A stretch of DNA of 64,000 nt from Hyphomicrobiales bacterium (GTDB lineage Bacteria; Pseudomonadota; Alphaproteobacteria; Rhizobiales; Rhizobiaceae), in the NCBI GenBank assembly GCA_900472925.1, contig UCJU01000001.1, positions 62,001-126,000 on the forward strand, written 5' to 3'. How positions within the stretch are numbered: position 1 is the first letter of the stretch; each line of letters begins with the position of its first letter. This document shows positions 36,843-46,084 of the stretch, one piece after another. Under the pieces are notes generated by a model. The model had not been told where the DNA came from and searched no databases. It saw only the letters and a list, made by a program, of their open reading frames with translations. Made by a program: the position numbers and the translations under genes.

Positions 36843-37418
36843 TCAGCTTTTTATCGTTGCCGCGTCGATCCAGCCGATGTTTCCATCGTTACGGCGGTAA
36901 ACGATATTCAGTTCCTTGGCAGGGCTGCGGAATAGCAGCACCGGCTCATCCGTCATATCAAGCGCCATGACTGCACTTGCAACCGTCATCGTTTTCACCT
37001 GCTTTGAGGTTTCAGCGACGATTGTGGGTGCGAAATCTTCAGGCACTTCCTCGTCTTCATCGGGCACGGCGTCCATAACCGTGTAGGGAAACTCTTCGAG
37101 AATGCTGTTGGCGGACGCACCATTGTGGTGATCCTTCAGTTTTCTCTTGTACCTGCGAAGCCGCTTTTCAATTCGTGCAGCTGCCGCGTCGAAACTTGCT
37201 TGTGGATCATTTGCCTCGCCTGCGGCATGCAACACAACCCCGGTATCGAGATGGATTTTGCAGTCGCTTGAAAAGCGTGGCCCAGATTTCTCCACGGTCA
37301 CTTGACCAGAATACCCCCCGTCAAAGTATTTGGTAATCGCCAGGCTAATGTTCTCCTCGATCCGCTGACGGAACGAGTCGCCGATATCCATATGTTTACC
37401 AGATACACGCACACTCAT
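36843..37418 (-). CDS. hpf: Ribosome hibernation promoting factor (long form)
   Basis: A 191-residue long-type HPF. The N-terminal S30AE domain binds the ribosome (MSVRVSGKHMDIGDSFRQRIEENI, then FDAAAARIEKRLRRYKRKLKDHH). A linker follows, then the C-terminal dimerisation domain (MALDMTDEPVLLFRSPAKELNIVYRRNDGNIGWID). Long HPF dimerises 70S ribosomes into 100S particles in stationary phase. It follows rpoN in the classic order. The 223 bp upstream, between hpf and rpoN, show no gene and no clear promoter motif. Confidence 0.95.
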   Translation of the reverse strand: MSVRVSGKHMDIGDSFRQRIEENISLAITKYFDGGYSGQVTVEKSGPRFSSDCKIHLDTGVVLHAAGEANDPQASFDAAAARIEKRLRRYKRKLKDHHNGASANSILEEFPYTVMDAVPDEDEEVPEDFAPTIVAETSKQVKTMTVASAVMALDMTDEPVLLFRSPAKELNIVYRRNDGNIGWIDAATIKS

Positions 37419-37641
37419 GGAATTTTTCCTTCTTTAGTGATTTGCGTATACCAGCTTACGTCAAGCTAAGCGCTCATCCAAGCGTTTCGAGACTCTTTCG
37501 TCCTCATTCCTGTCCGGCGCCTTCGCACAACGAGCAGTTTAACGTTGGGTGGTCCCGGCCATCCGTGCGGCGAGCTTCTAGCCTTGGCGGCATGAAGAGT
37601 CAATTAAGATTATTAACGGTTTGAAATATATTAATTTTTCG

Positions 37642-39189
37642 TTACGCGACAGCTATTTTTGCCATCGCTTTTTTCTCTCTCCGCCGTTGAACGGAGGAGG
37701 GAATATTCATCGCTTCACGATATTTTGCGACTGTTCGCCGGGCCAGTTCGACACCGGTTTTTTTCAGATTTTCGACAATTTCGTCATCTGAGAGAACTCT
37801 GTCCGGAGCTTCTTGCGCGATCATGATCTTGATGCGATGGCGCACTGCCTCCGCCGAGTGGCTGTCCCCGCCTTCAACAGAGCCGATCGAAACACTGAAG
37901 AAATATTTGAGTTCGAAAAGGCCGCGAGGCGTCAGCATGTACTTGCGCGAGGTGACGCGGCTGACGGTAGACTCATGCATCTTGATGGCATCCGCCACCT
38001 GCCTGAGATTGAGCGGGCGCAAATGATCGACGCCGTGGAGCAGGAAGGCGTCCTGCTGGCGTACGATTTCGCTGGCCACCTTCATGATGGTCTTGGCGCG
38101 CTGGTCGAGACTGCGGGTCAACCAGCTGGCTGTCTGCATGCATTCAGACAGAAATTCGCCATCCTCGTCGCCGCGAGCTTTGATTTTGGAAACCTGCGCG
38201 AAATAGGTCTGGTTGACCAACACGCGCGGCAAGGTCTCGGGGTTCAGCTCAATGAGCCAACTGCCATCGCTCGCTGGCCTGACGATGATATCAGGCACGA
38301 TAATTTCAGAAATCCCGGTTTCGAAACCTGCACCCGGTCTTGGGTTGAGCGAGCGGATTTCGGCCAGCATGTCGAGAAGATCTTCTTCCCCGACGCCACA
38401 TAAGCGCTTGAGCGTGACGAAATCACGCTTTGCCAGCAGTTCGAGATTGCCGACGAAAGCTGCCATAGCGGGATCGAGGCGGTTTCTCTGAGCCAACTGG
38501 ATGGAGAGACACTCACTGAGGGTCCGTGCAAAAATTCCAGGTGGGTCGAGGTTCTGCAAGGAGGTCAGAACAGCTTCGACGTGTCCTTCGGATGTGCCGA
38601 GACGCTCTGATATCTCATCCGGACAATCTGCCGAAATGTAACCGGTTTCATCGAGATGATCGAGAAGTGCATCTGCGATCACCCTGTCTTCGACAGACGA
38701 GACCGTGAAGGGCAGTTGTTGAGCGATATGGTCACGAAGGGTCGGTTTGCTGGCCACGAAGTCATCGAGATCGTAAGCCTCGGCCGAGTCCGCGCCCGGC
38801 ATGGACTTCCACTGGCCAACGAGTTCTGGCGCATCCGGCTTCTGCTGCGGGCCATCATCCTGGAATACGTTTTCAAAACTCGTATCGAGCTGTTCGTTAA
38901 GGTTGTTTGCGCGCTCGCCATACCACGCGTCCAGATCGGCTGTCGTGTCTGGAAATTGTTCTGCAGCCGGGCCGGGCTGATCGAAACCATCGTCAATAGC
39001 GGCAGAGGTGCCGCCCAAATCGCTATCATTTGCCGCTATTTCAAGCAGCGGGTTCTTTTCGACTTCCTGCGCGATGAATTGCGTAAGCTCGATATGCGTC
39101 ATCTGAAGCAGCTGGATGGACTGCATCAGTTGCGGTGTCATGACCAGAGACTGGCTCTGACGCAGCAGAAGACTGGCGGACAAGGCCAT
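37642..39189 (-). CDS. rpoN: RNA polymerase sigma-54 factor
   Basis: A 515-residue sigma-54. Region I is the glutamine-rich N terminus LLLRQSQSLVMTPQLMQSIQLLQMTHIEL. The core-binding region follows, then the helix-turn-helix and the RpoN box (ARRTVAKYREAMNIPSSVQRR) near the C terminus, which reads the -24 element. It serves nitrogen and dicarboxylate genes together with activators such as DctD, also in this window. It follows lptB across 181 bp without another gene. Confidence 0.97.
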   Translation of the reverse strand: MALSASLLLRQSQSLVMTPQLMQSIQLLQMTHIELTQFIAQEVEKNPLLEIAANDSDLGGTSAAIDDGFDQPGPAAEQFPDTTADLDAWYGERANNLNEQLDTSFENVFQDDGPQQKPDAPELVGQWKSMPGADSAEAYDLDDFVASKPTLRDHIAQQLPFTVSSVEDRVIADALLDHLDETGYISADCPDEISERLGTSEGHVEAVLTSLQNLDPPGIFARTLSECLSIQLAQRNRLDPAMAAFVGNLELLAKRDFVTLKRLCGVGEEDLLDMLAEIRSLNPRPGAGFETGISEIIVPDIIVRPASDGSWLIELNPETLPRVLVNQTYFAQVSKIKARGDEDGEFLSECMQTASWLTRSLDQRAKTIMKVASEIVRQQDAFLLHGVDHLRPLNLRQVADAIKMHESTVSRVTSRKYMLTPRGLFELKYFFSVSIGSVEGGDSHSAEAVRHRIKIMIAQEAPDRVLSDDEIVENLKKTGVELARRTVAKYREAMNIPSSVQRRREKKAMAKIAVA

Positions 39190-39370
39190 GGCGGACGCTA
39201 AACTCCCATAAACCCCTTCATCGCCTGATTTTTACAGAAATACGCGCGATGAAGTCTGACTTGGCCCAAAAATTGCTTTTTATTTTTGTTTGGTCAAGCT
39301 CAACTGAGGGCAGGGCGAAAGAATCTTTGCTTTGAGAGAGCGGCGACTGCCTGCTCTTCTGCAAAATCCG

Positions 39371-40183
39371 TCAAAGACTGAAGTTATTACCCAGATAAAG
39401 ACGGCGCACGTCGGCGTTGTTGACGATCTCCGATGCTCGTCCATGGGTCAGCACTTCACCGGCATGGATAATATAGGCTCTGTCAATCAGCCCCAATGTT
39501 TCGCGCACATTGTGGTCGGTAATCAGCACGCCGATCCCGCGCGCGGTGAGGTGGCGCACCAGGTTCTGAATATCGCTGACCGAAATAGGGTCTACCCCGG
39601 CAAACGGTTCGTCAAGCAGCATGAAGGTCGGGTCGGTCGCCAGCGCACGGGCAATTTCCAGACGTCTGCGCTCTCCGCCGGAAAGGGCGACGGCTGGTGA
39701 TTTGCGCAGCTGTGAAATATGGAATTCTTCCAGGAGTTCATCGAGCTTGCGGTTGCGTTTCTTTTCGTCGCGCTCGTGGACTTCCAAAACGGCGCGAATA
39801 TTGTCTTCGACCGTCAGTCCACGAAAGATCGATGCTTCCTGCGGTAGATAGCCGACGCCCAACCGCGCACGGCGGTACATGGGCATATTGGTAACATCGT
39901 TACCATTGATGGCAATCTTGCCGGAATCAACGGGAACAAGGCCCGTAATCATATAAAAGCAGGTCGTCTTCCCGGCGCCGTTCGGTCCGAGAAGACCAAC
40001 GGCTTCACCGCGACGTACGACGAGCGACACACCATTGACGACGCGGCGCGTATTGTAAGTCTTCGTCAACCCTTGAGCGATCAAGGTGCCTTCATAGCGA
40101 GACTTGTCACCAGCGTCGCCATCCATTTCGGATGCGCGCGCGGAACCAGCGCCAAACAGCTTTGAGATGGATTGTATCTTCAC
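39371..40183 (-). CDS. lptB: LPS export ABC transporter ATP-binding protein
   Basis: A 270-residue ABC ATPase. Walker A is GPNGAGKTT, the Q loop is YLPQEASIFRGL, the signature is LSGGERRRLEIARAL and Walker B is FMLLDEPFAGVDP, all in LptB form. It has an extra N-terminal stretch of about 35 residues compared with E. coli LptB. I start at GTG 40183, ten bases after the lptA stop; a later ATG near 40125 is possible and would remove most of the extension. It powers LPS transport with LptFG, which are not in this window. Confidence 0.93.
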   Translation of the reverse strand: MKIQSISKLFGAGSARASEMDGDAGDKSRYEGTLIAQGLTKTYNTRRVVNGVSLVVRRGEAVGLLGPNGAGKTTCFYMITGLVPVDSGKIAINGNDVTNMPMYRRARLGVGYLPQEASIFRGLTVEDNIRAVLEVHERDEKKRNRKLDELLEEFHISQLRKSPAVALSGGERRRLEIARALATDPTFMLLDEPFAGVDPISVSDIQNLVRHLTARGIGVLITDHNVRETLGLIDRAYIIHAGEVLTHGRASEIVNNADVRRLYLGNNFSL

Positions 40184-40193
40184 GGGGTACGAA

Positions 40194-40769
40194 CTACTGC
40201 TTTTTCTGCGATTTGGGGTCGAGCATGATGCGTACCGGTCCGCCACAGCTTTCCAGCTTGGCCTGACCGCTCGTCATGAAGACAGTCAGCTTGCAGCCCG
40301 TGAAAACATTCGTGTCTTGTGACAGTACGACCTGCTTCCCCGAAAGAATGAATGTCTGCGCAGCCATGTCGAACTCGCCCTTGTCGGCGGTCGCTTTTTG
40401 CGTGCCGGAGGTGAGGTAAACGGAGTTGTCTACGAAAATCTTGTCGATGTCAGCACTGCCGCTGGTGATCGAAGAGCTTGCAGCTGCGCCATCGCCCTTG
40501 CTTTTGTAGAGCACGGTCATCTTGCCCGCCTGCAGGGTTGTTGTACCCTGCACGACTTTCACATTCCCGGTGAAGTAGGCCTTGTGCTCCTGGTCGCGCA
40601 CTTCCAGCTGATCACTTTCGATGGCGATAGGCTGATCATTGGAAAGCTTCAGACCTTCCATACTGCTGGTCGTGTTCTGTGCCGCCACGGGGCCAGCGAG
40701 ACATGCCAGGGCAACGGCTGTGAAACAAGCGGCGTTGGTATATTGAGCTATACGCGAAATCTGCATCAT
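40194..40769 (-). CDS. lptA: LPS export periplasmic protein LptA
   Basis: A 191-residue OstA-like protein. A signal peptide spans about residues 1-32 (ACFTAVALACLAGPVAAQ). The jellyroll follows, with PIAIESDQLEVRDQEHKAYFTGNVKVVQGTTTLQAGKMTVLY. Its length and the strand repeats fit LptA, which bridges the periplasm for LPS transfer. The start is one of two adjacent ATG codons (40769 or 40766). It sits between lptC and lptB in one operon. Confidence 0.92.
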   Translation of the reverse strand: MMQISRIAQYTNAACFTAVALACLAGPVAAQNTTSSMEGLKLSNDQPIAIESDQLEVRDQEHKAYFTGNVKVVQGTTTLQAGKMTVLYKSKGDGAAASSSITSGSADIDKIFVDNSVYLTSGTQKATADKGEFDMAAQTFILSGKQVVLSQDTNVFTGCKLTVFMTSGQAKLESCGGPVRIMLDPKSQKKQ

Positions 40770-40782
40770 CTGGGTCGGGCTC

Positions 40783-41448
40783 TCACTTGCCTGCGTTCTG
40801 AATGGTGGATGCAGCGATACGAGCTCGTACCTGCCCCGAAAATGTAATCGTCTTGCCATTATCTGCGATATGTAAACTATCGGCGTTAATGGAACCTTCT
40901 TGGGTCTTGATGGCAACAGGTGTTTTGCTGTCCATCGTTCCGGCTTTCAGGTCGACATTTGCAGACTGGAACTTAGCTTGTATGCCATTGCTGAGATTGA
41001 TGTCAAAGGGGGCAACCATCTGCAGCCGGTTTGTCGCACGGTCGAAGATACCTTCCTGCGCAACGACCTGAGCAACAATATCATTCATGGGCACTGCCGC
41101 CAGAACTTTTTCCAACGTCATGAGGTTAGGGCTGGCAATATCCTGCAGTGCCCGCTCGGCATTCATGGAATAATCGAAGCCCTTGTTGTTGCGCCCTGCA
41201 AGCGCCGGCTTTTCCATGACGATCTTGCCGTTTTCCACCGTCGCACTTTGAAGCGAAACCTCGTCCGGCATCCACGTTCTGGCCAGCGATACCGCAATAA
41301 AAGAAAGCGAGATGATGGCGGCGCCAACCGGAAGAATAATCTTCAGTTTCTTAACGCGTGCGGAATGGCGCAACGCAACGGCGTAAGCGCGCGCATGTCC
41401 GTTGGACAACGGAAAACCGGTCGTTGGCTGGCTTAGTCGTTCAAGCAT
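40783..41448 (-). CDS. lptC: LPS export protein LptC
   Basis: A 221-residue membrane-anchored protein. A basic N terminus (LRHSARVKKLK) precedes one membrane helix at about residues 34-56. The periplasmic part is a YrbK-type jellyroll (SLQSATVENGKIVMEKPALAGRNNKGFDYSMNAERA, then NRLQMVAPFDINLSNG). It takes LPS from LptBFG to LptA. ATG 41448 is used instead of the TTG 21 nt upstream. It is the first gene of the lptC-lptA-lptB(-rpoN) run and is divergent from sppA. Confidence 0.9.
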   Translation of the reverse strand: MLERLSQPTTGFPLSNGHARAYAVALRHSARVKKLKIILPVGAAIISLSFIAVSLARTWMPDEVSLQSATVENGKIVMEKPALAGRNNKGFDYSMNAERALQDIASPNLMTLEKVLAAVPMNDIVAQVVAQEGIFDRATNRLQMVAPFDINLSNGIQAKFQSANVDLKAGTMDSKTPVAIKTQEGSINADSLHIADNGKTITFSGQVRARIAASTIQNAGK

Positions 41449-41695
41449 GTTTTCAAGGGTCCGAAGCAAGTTTCGTCGTAGCCAGCAGGGTCAAAGGCGA
41501 CGCCGTCTATCATTCTCGTTGTGTTTGGCATGAGGGCCATGCCCTGCCAATATGGTTTTTCTCTGAAGGAGCACAAGAGCTACGATATTTTTATCAAAAC
41601 GATGCTTTCCCGTTTGTTTCCTTGCCAGAGGTGGGTACAAGGCTCATAGAACTGGCTTTTTAAAAGCTATTACCGTTTTCCTCATGGGTGAATAA

Positions 41696-42649
41696 ATGGA
41701 TCAAATGGCAATCGCGGATCGTCGGCAATTGCGTCGCAAGCTGACATTTTGGCGTGTAGCGGTCGTCCTGCTTCTCGTCGCAGGCCTGTTTGCCATTTAT
41801 CGTTTTGCATTGTCTGAGCCAACGCAAAGCATGAGGCCGCATATAGCGCGTGTCGAAATCAGCGGCATTATTCAGGATGACACCGAGCTTCTGGAGCGAC
41901 TGCAAAAGATTGCCGACAGCGAAAGTGCAAAAGCACTCATCGTTTCCATCTCCTCTCCCGGCGGCACGACCTATGGCGGTGAGCGGATATTCAAAGCCAT
42001 TCGCGCTGTGGCTGAAAAGAAGCCTGTCGTCTCCGACGTGCGCACGCTTGCGGCCTCTGCCGGCTATATGATCGCAACGGCAGGCGACACGATCATCGCG
42101 GGCGATACCTCGATTACCGGATCGATCGGGGTCATTTTTCAGTACCCTCAGGTCGGGCCTCTTCTCGACAAGCTCGGCGTCTCCTTGCAGGAAATCAAGT
42201 CGTCGCCGATGAAGGCAGAGCCTTCGCCTTTCCACGAGCCGCCTGAAGAAGCAAAAACAATGATCCGCAGCATGATCATGGATAGCTACGGCTGGTTCGT
42301 GGACCTTGTGGCAGATCGCCGCAAGCTGCCGCGGGAAGACGTGCTCAAGCTTGCCGATGGCTCCATCTTCACAGGACGACAGGCTCTCGCCGTCAAACTC
42401 ATCGATACGCTGGGCGGCGAAAAAGAAATTCGCAGCTATCTCGAGACCCGGAAAGTCGCCAAGGATCTGCCGATCGTGGAATGGACTGCGCCTTCGAAGC
42501 GTTCGCCATTTGCCTTGTTCAGCCTGTCCGGTATCGCCAAATTGCTGGGATATGACGAATTTCTGCCGTTTGATGCGCCTCGCCAACTGGGTGCCGACAA
42601 GTTGTTTCTTGACGGTCTTGTTTCGGTTTGGCAGGTTAGAGACCGATAA
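41696..42649 (+). CDS. sppA: Signal peptide peptidase SppA (S49)
   Basis: A 317-residue S49 protease. One signal-anchor helix is at residues 20-40 ([20 protein letters not shown]). The catalytic serine lies in [12 protein letters not shown], and the general-base lysine is probably in [25 protein letters not shown] is the clp-fold signature. It degrades signal peptides left in the membrane. It is the first gene of a plus-strand group and lies 26 bp before ihfB. Confidence 0.93.
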   Translation: MDQMAIADRRQLRRKLTFWRVAVVLLLVAGLFAIYRFALSEPTQSMRPHIARVEISGIIQDDTELLERLQKIADSESAKALIVSISSPGGTTYGGERIFKAIRAVAEKKPVVSDVRTLAASAGYMIATAGDTIIAGDTSITGSIGVIFQYPQVGPLLDKLGVSLQEIKSSPMKAEPSPFHEPPEEAKTMIRSMIMDSYGWFVDLVADRRKLPREDVLKLADGSIFTGRQALAVKLIDTLGGEKEIRSYLETRKVAKDLPIVEWTAPSKRSPFALFSLSGIAKLLGYDEFLPFDAPRQLGADKLFLDGLVSVWQVRDR

Positions 42650-42675
42650 AAAGCCAATTCTTTCAGGGGGCAACT

Positions 42676-42981
42676 TTGATTAAGTCTGAACTCGTGCAGA
42701 TCGTTGCTGCGCACAACCCGCACCTCTACCACCGCGATGTCGAAAATATCGTCAACGCCGTGCTGGATGAGATTACGGATGCGTTGGCAGCGGGCAACCG
42801 TGTCGAGTTGCGTGGCTTTGGCGCTTTCTCGGTAAAAAACCGCCCCTCGCGGTCTGGACGCAACCCGCGTACTGGTGAATCCGTTTTCGTCGAAGAAAAA
42901 TGGGTCCCTTTCTTCAAGACCGGCAAAGAGCTGCGCGAGCGCCTCAATCCCGGCATGAGCGACGTCGAAGACGAAGACTAA
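42676..42981 (+). CDS. ihfB: Integration host factor subunit beta
   Basis: A 101-residue HU/IHF fold protein. It starts [26 protein letters not shown] and has the DNA-contacting arm [34 protein letters not shown] bends DNA, notably between enhancer-bound activators and sigma-54 promoters. The start codon is TTG, preceded by AGGGGG; no in-frame ATG would preserve the N terminus. The C terminus is acidic (DVEDED). Confidence 0.95.
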   Translation: MIKSELVQIVAAHNPHLYHRDVENIVNAVLDEITDALAAGNRVELRGFGAFSVKNRPSRSGRNPRTGESVFVEEKWVPFFKTGKELRERLNPGMSDVEDED

Positions 42982-43067
42982 GCGTGACGGTTGAGGCGGA
43001 GCGGGAAAGCTCCTATCTGACGTCATGCAGGTTTGTCTGAAGACCCCGAAAGACGGAGTATTGTTTG

Positions 43068-43418
43068 ATGTCAAAAAAGATCGTCAACCTCTTGGTTCTC
43101 GTGCCACTGGCCATCATTCTGGTCGTGCTTTGCGTCGCAAACCGGCAATCCGTTACTTTGGCGCTCAATCCCTTCAAGCCTGACGACAGCCTGTTGTCGT
43201 TTTCGGCACCGTTTTTTGTTTTTATTTTTCTTGCTGTCATTTTCGGCGTGTTTTTGGGTTCGCTCGTCACGTGGTTTTCTCAAGGAAAATATCGGAAGCG
43301 CGCCCGCACTGAAGCCAAGGAAGCCCTGCGTTGGCACGATGAAGCCAACCGGCATAAGGCTGCCGCCAACGCTGTCGCAATCAGTGCTCCAGTGGATGCG
43401 CGCATCGCTTCCAAGTGA
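43068..43418 (+). CDS. LapA-domain (DUF1049) membrane protein
   Basis: A 116-residue protein with two membrane helices, at about residues 5-24 and 46-69, and a basic cytoplasmic tail (GKYRKRARTEAKEALRWHDEA). The layout and the motif NRQSVTLALNPF between the helices match the LapA/DUF1049 family, whose E. coli members act in LPS assembly control. It lies between ihfB and a methyltransferase gene. A role in the envelope is inferred from the family only. Confidence 0.85.
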   Translation: MSKKIVNLLVLVPLAIILVVLCVANRQSVTLALNPFKPDDSLLSFSAPFFVFIFLAVIFGVFLGSLVTWFSQGKYRKRARTEAKEALRWHDEANRHKAAANAVAISAPVDARIASK

Positions 43419-43496
43419 AATTTTACAAAGTGATATGTGTTGACCGCGCAGCCCTTTGATAATACCGCGCCGTGATGCTATTCGCTGTCGCATGAG

Positions 43497-44684
43497 ATGC
43501 GGTCAGACTTGGAAAGAACCCCGTTGAAGAAAAAAGACAGCCGCCCGGGTGCCAAGCCGCGTGCGGGGCAGGAGCCCCGGCAGAGAAATGCTGTTAAATC
43601 GGCCAAGCAAAAAGACCTTGTTCCCCGTGGCCGCAATGCGGATTATGTGCGCCCATCGTCTGGTGCTGCTGCCAGGCCAGCTCCTAAGGACGTCGCCGTT
43701 TCCAAGGTGAAGATTGCGCCTCCAGAGGTCGAGCAAGCACCTCCTCGCCCGTTAAAACAACGCACGGGCGATATGCCTGCAGAGCAGGTGCCAGTCATCC
43801 TGGAATCTCTGGGCGCGGGGGATTTTCATCTGATCGACACCGGCAACGGGCTAAAGCTCGAGCAATACGGTCAATACCGTATCGTGCGACCGGAAGCGCA
43901 GGCGCTGTGGCGCCCGAGCCTGCCGGACCGGGTTTGGGAAAATGCCGATTCCATTTTCAGCGGGGATACGGACGAAGACGGCATGGGCCGCTGGCGGTTT
44001 CCAAAGCAGCCACTCGAAGAAACGTGGCCGCTTTCTCTTCTCGGTGTCAACTTTCTTGGACGTTTTACCGCGTTCCGCCATGTCGGCGTTTTTCCGGAGC
44101 AGATCGTTCATTGGGAATGGCTGAAGCAGACGATTGAGACGTCGGATCGCCCGCTGAAGGTGCTCAACCTCTTCGGTTATACCGGCGTCGCCTCGCTGGT
44201 AGCTGCCGCCGCCGGGGCGGAAGTGACCCATGTGGATGCCTCCAAGAAGGCCATTGGGTGGGCACGGGAAAATCAGGCGCTGGCAGGGCTTGAAAATGCG
44301 CCGATCCGCTGGATTTGCGAAGATGCGATGAAATTTATCCTGCGTGAAGAACGGCGCGGCAATAGCTACGACATCATCCTCACCGATCCGCCAAAGTTCG
44401 GACGTGGTACCCATGGCGAGGTATGGGAGCTGTTCGATCATCTGCCGCTGATGCTGGATGTGTGCCGCGATATCCTGTCGCCAAAGGCACTGGGATTGGT
44501 GCTGACGGCCTATTCCATCCGCGCCAGCTTTTACTCCATGCACGAATTGATGCGCGAAACGATGCGCGGCGCAGGTGGTGAAGTCGCCTCCGGCGAACTC
44601 GTCATCCGCGAGGCAGGACTTGACGGTAAAACGCCGGGGCGGGTGCTTTCCACCTCTCTCTTCAGCCGCTGGGTGCCGAAATGA
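43497..44684 (+). CDS. Class I SAM-dependent RNA methyltransferase (RlmI-like)
   Basis: A 395-residue protein. The first 90 residues are low-complexity, rich in Lys, Arg, Pro and Ala, and probably disordered and RNA-binding. The catalytic domain has KVLNLFGYTGVASLVAAAAGAEVTHVD (SAM motif I), SYDIILTDPPKFGRG (motif IV with DPPKF) and LTAYSIRASFY. It resembles class I rRNA cytosine methyltransferases of the RlmI/RlmK type but lacks a PUA domain. A TTG at residue 10 has a better ribosome site and may be the start. Its end overlaps the next gene by ATGA. Confidence 0.82.
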   Translation: MRSDLERTPLKKKDSRPGAKPRAGQEPRQRNAVKSAKQKDLVPRGRNADYVRPSSGAAARPAPKDVAVSKVKIAPPEVEQAPPRPLKQRTGDMPAEQVPVILESLGAGDFHLIDTGNGLKLEQYGQYRIVRPEAQALWRPSLPDRVWENADSIFSGDTDEDGMGRWRFPKQPLEETWPLSLLGVNFLGRFTAFRHVGVFPEQIVHWEWLKQTIETSDRPLKVLNLFGYTGVASLVAAAAGAEVTHVDASKKAIGWARENQALAGLENAPIRWICEDAMKFILREERRGNSYDIILTDPPKFGRGTHGEVWELFDHLPLMLDVCRDILSPKALGLVLTAYSIRASFYSMHELMRETMRGAGGEVASGELVIREAGLDGKTPGRVLSTSLFSRWVPK

Positions 44685-45541
44685 TCGATGACCGACGTGA
44701 AAACAGACCGGGCCGGGTCGGCCAAGTCAAAGAGGTCACAAGCCTTGCCAACCCCATCATCAAGGACATCAAGAACCTGACCCAGAAAAAGGGCCGGGAA
44801 GAAACCGGTACCTTCATGGCCGAAGGCCTAAAGCTGGTGATCGATGCGCTGGAACTCGGATGGACAATCCGCACGCTGGTCTACGCCAAGAATGCCAAGG
44901 GCAAGCCGCTGGTCGAGCAGGTGGCGACGAAGACTGTCGCATCGGGCGGGTTGGTTTTGGAGGTCACCGAAAAGATACTGTCCTCGATTACCCGCCGCGA
45001 TAATCCGCAGATGGTTGTTGGCATCTTCGACCAGAAATGGACGCCACTGAAGGACATACAGCCTGAAAGCGGCCAGACCTACATTGCCCTCGACAGGGTG
45101 CGCGATCCCGGCAACCTCGGCACCATCATCCGCACGGCTGATGCCGCAGGTGCGTCCGGTGTGATCCTCGTGGGTGACTGCACCGATCCGTTTTCCTTGG
45201 AAACGGTGCGTGCCACGATGGGCTCGGTCTTTGCCATAGCTGTTGCGCATGCGACCGTAGACGAGTTCCTAAGCTGGAAGAAAACAGCCGGTGTCAGCGT
45301 CGTCGCAACCCATCTAGCAGGCTCTGTGGATTACAGAACCATTGATTACAAAAAGAAGCCGACCGTGCTGTTGATGGGCAATGAGCAAAGTGGGCTTCCA
45401 CCCGAGCTTGCTGGAAAGGCCGATCAACTGGCCCGCATTCCACAGCAAGGGCGCGCAGACTCTCTCAATCTGGCGATTGCGACGGCGGTTATGCTGTTTG
45501 AAGCGCGCCGCCATGTTCTCGAACTTGCACCGGTAAAATGA
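44681..45541 (+). CDS. TrmH family (SpoU) RNA 2'-O-methyltransferase
   Basis: A 286-residue SPOUT methyltransferase. An N-terminal substrate-binding domain ([33 protein letters not shown]) precedes the knotted SAM domain, with [27 protein letters not shown] (motif 1), [11 protein letters not shown] (motif 2) and [18 protein letters not shown] (motif 3). It is likely to modify 23S rRNA. It is joined to the preceding methyltransferase and to lspA by ATGA overlaps, so the three genes form a coupled operon. Confidence 0.9.
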   Translation: MIDDRRENRPGRVGQVKEVTSLANPIIKDIKNLTQKKGREETGTFMAEGLKLVIDALELGWTIRTLVYAKNAKGKPLVEQVATKTVASGGLVLEVTEKILSSITRRDNPQMVVGIFDQKWTPLKDIQPESGQTYIALDRVRDPGNLGTIIRTADAAGASGVILVGDCTDPFSLETVRATMGSVFAIAVAHATVDEFLSWKKTAGVSVVATHLAGSVDYRTIDYKKKPTVLLMGNEQSGLPPELAGKADQLARIPQQGRADSLNLAIATAVMLFEARRHVLELAPVK

Positions 45542-46029
45542 TGGCGAAACCCGCATTGTTCTCCAGACCCATTCCCGCCGTCATCTTCATCGTCATCGCG
45601 CTGATCACGGACCAAATCGTCAAGCTCCTGGTAGAAGCCTATCTGCCATTGCAGGAAATGGTGCCGGTCATACCTTTCTGGGCGCTCTATCGCACCTATA
45701 ATCTGGGCGTCGCTTTTTCCATGCTGTCGGGCATGGAGGGCTGGTTCATCGTCACGATGCGTCTGGTGATCGTTGGTTTTGTTGTTTGGCTGTGGCGAAA
45801 GACAGATGCAGATCGTACCTTTGCGCATCTCGGTTTCGCCCTGATCATCGCAGGTGCCGCCGGGAACATCTTCGACCGTTTTCTTTATGGTCATGTGATC
45901 GATTACATCCTGTTTCACACCGATACGTGGTCTTTTGCCGTCTTCAATCTGGCTGACTCCTTCATCACCATTGGTGCTGGATGCGTTATTCTGGACGAAA
46001 TACTTCATGCAAGAACGAAGAAACGTTAG
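45538..46029 (+). CDS. lspA: Lipoprotein signal peptidase II
   Basis: A 163-residue integral membrane aspartyl protease with four membrane helices. The catalytic aspartates lie in [16 protein letters not shown] and [18 protein letters not shown] is the third conserved region. It removes signal peptides from prolipoproteins after lipid transfer. The start is ATG 45538, overlapping the stop of the TrmH-type gene, and the next codon is also ATG. Confidence 0.95.
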   Translation: MMAKPALFSRPIPAVIFIVIALITDQIVKLLVEAYLPLQEMVPVIPFWALYRTYNLGVAFSMLSGMEGWFIVTMRLVIVGFVVWLWRKTDADRTFAHLGFALIIAGAAGNIFDRFLYGHVIDYILFHTDTWSFAVFNLADSFITIGAGCVILDEILHARTKKR

Positions 46030-46084
46030 AAATTTAACGTTCGGGCCAAGCCAATCAAAACTGCTGCCGTGGTAGCAACGATGC

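Noticed and set aside
37419-37641. A -24/-12 promoter upstream of hpf.
   Set aside because: The nearest sequence lacks the TGC of the -12 element and the right spacing.
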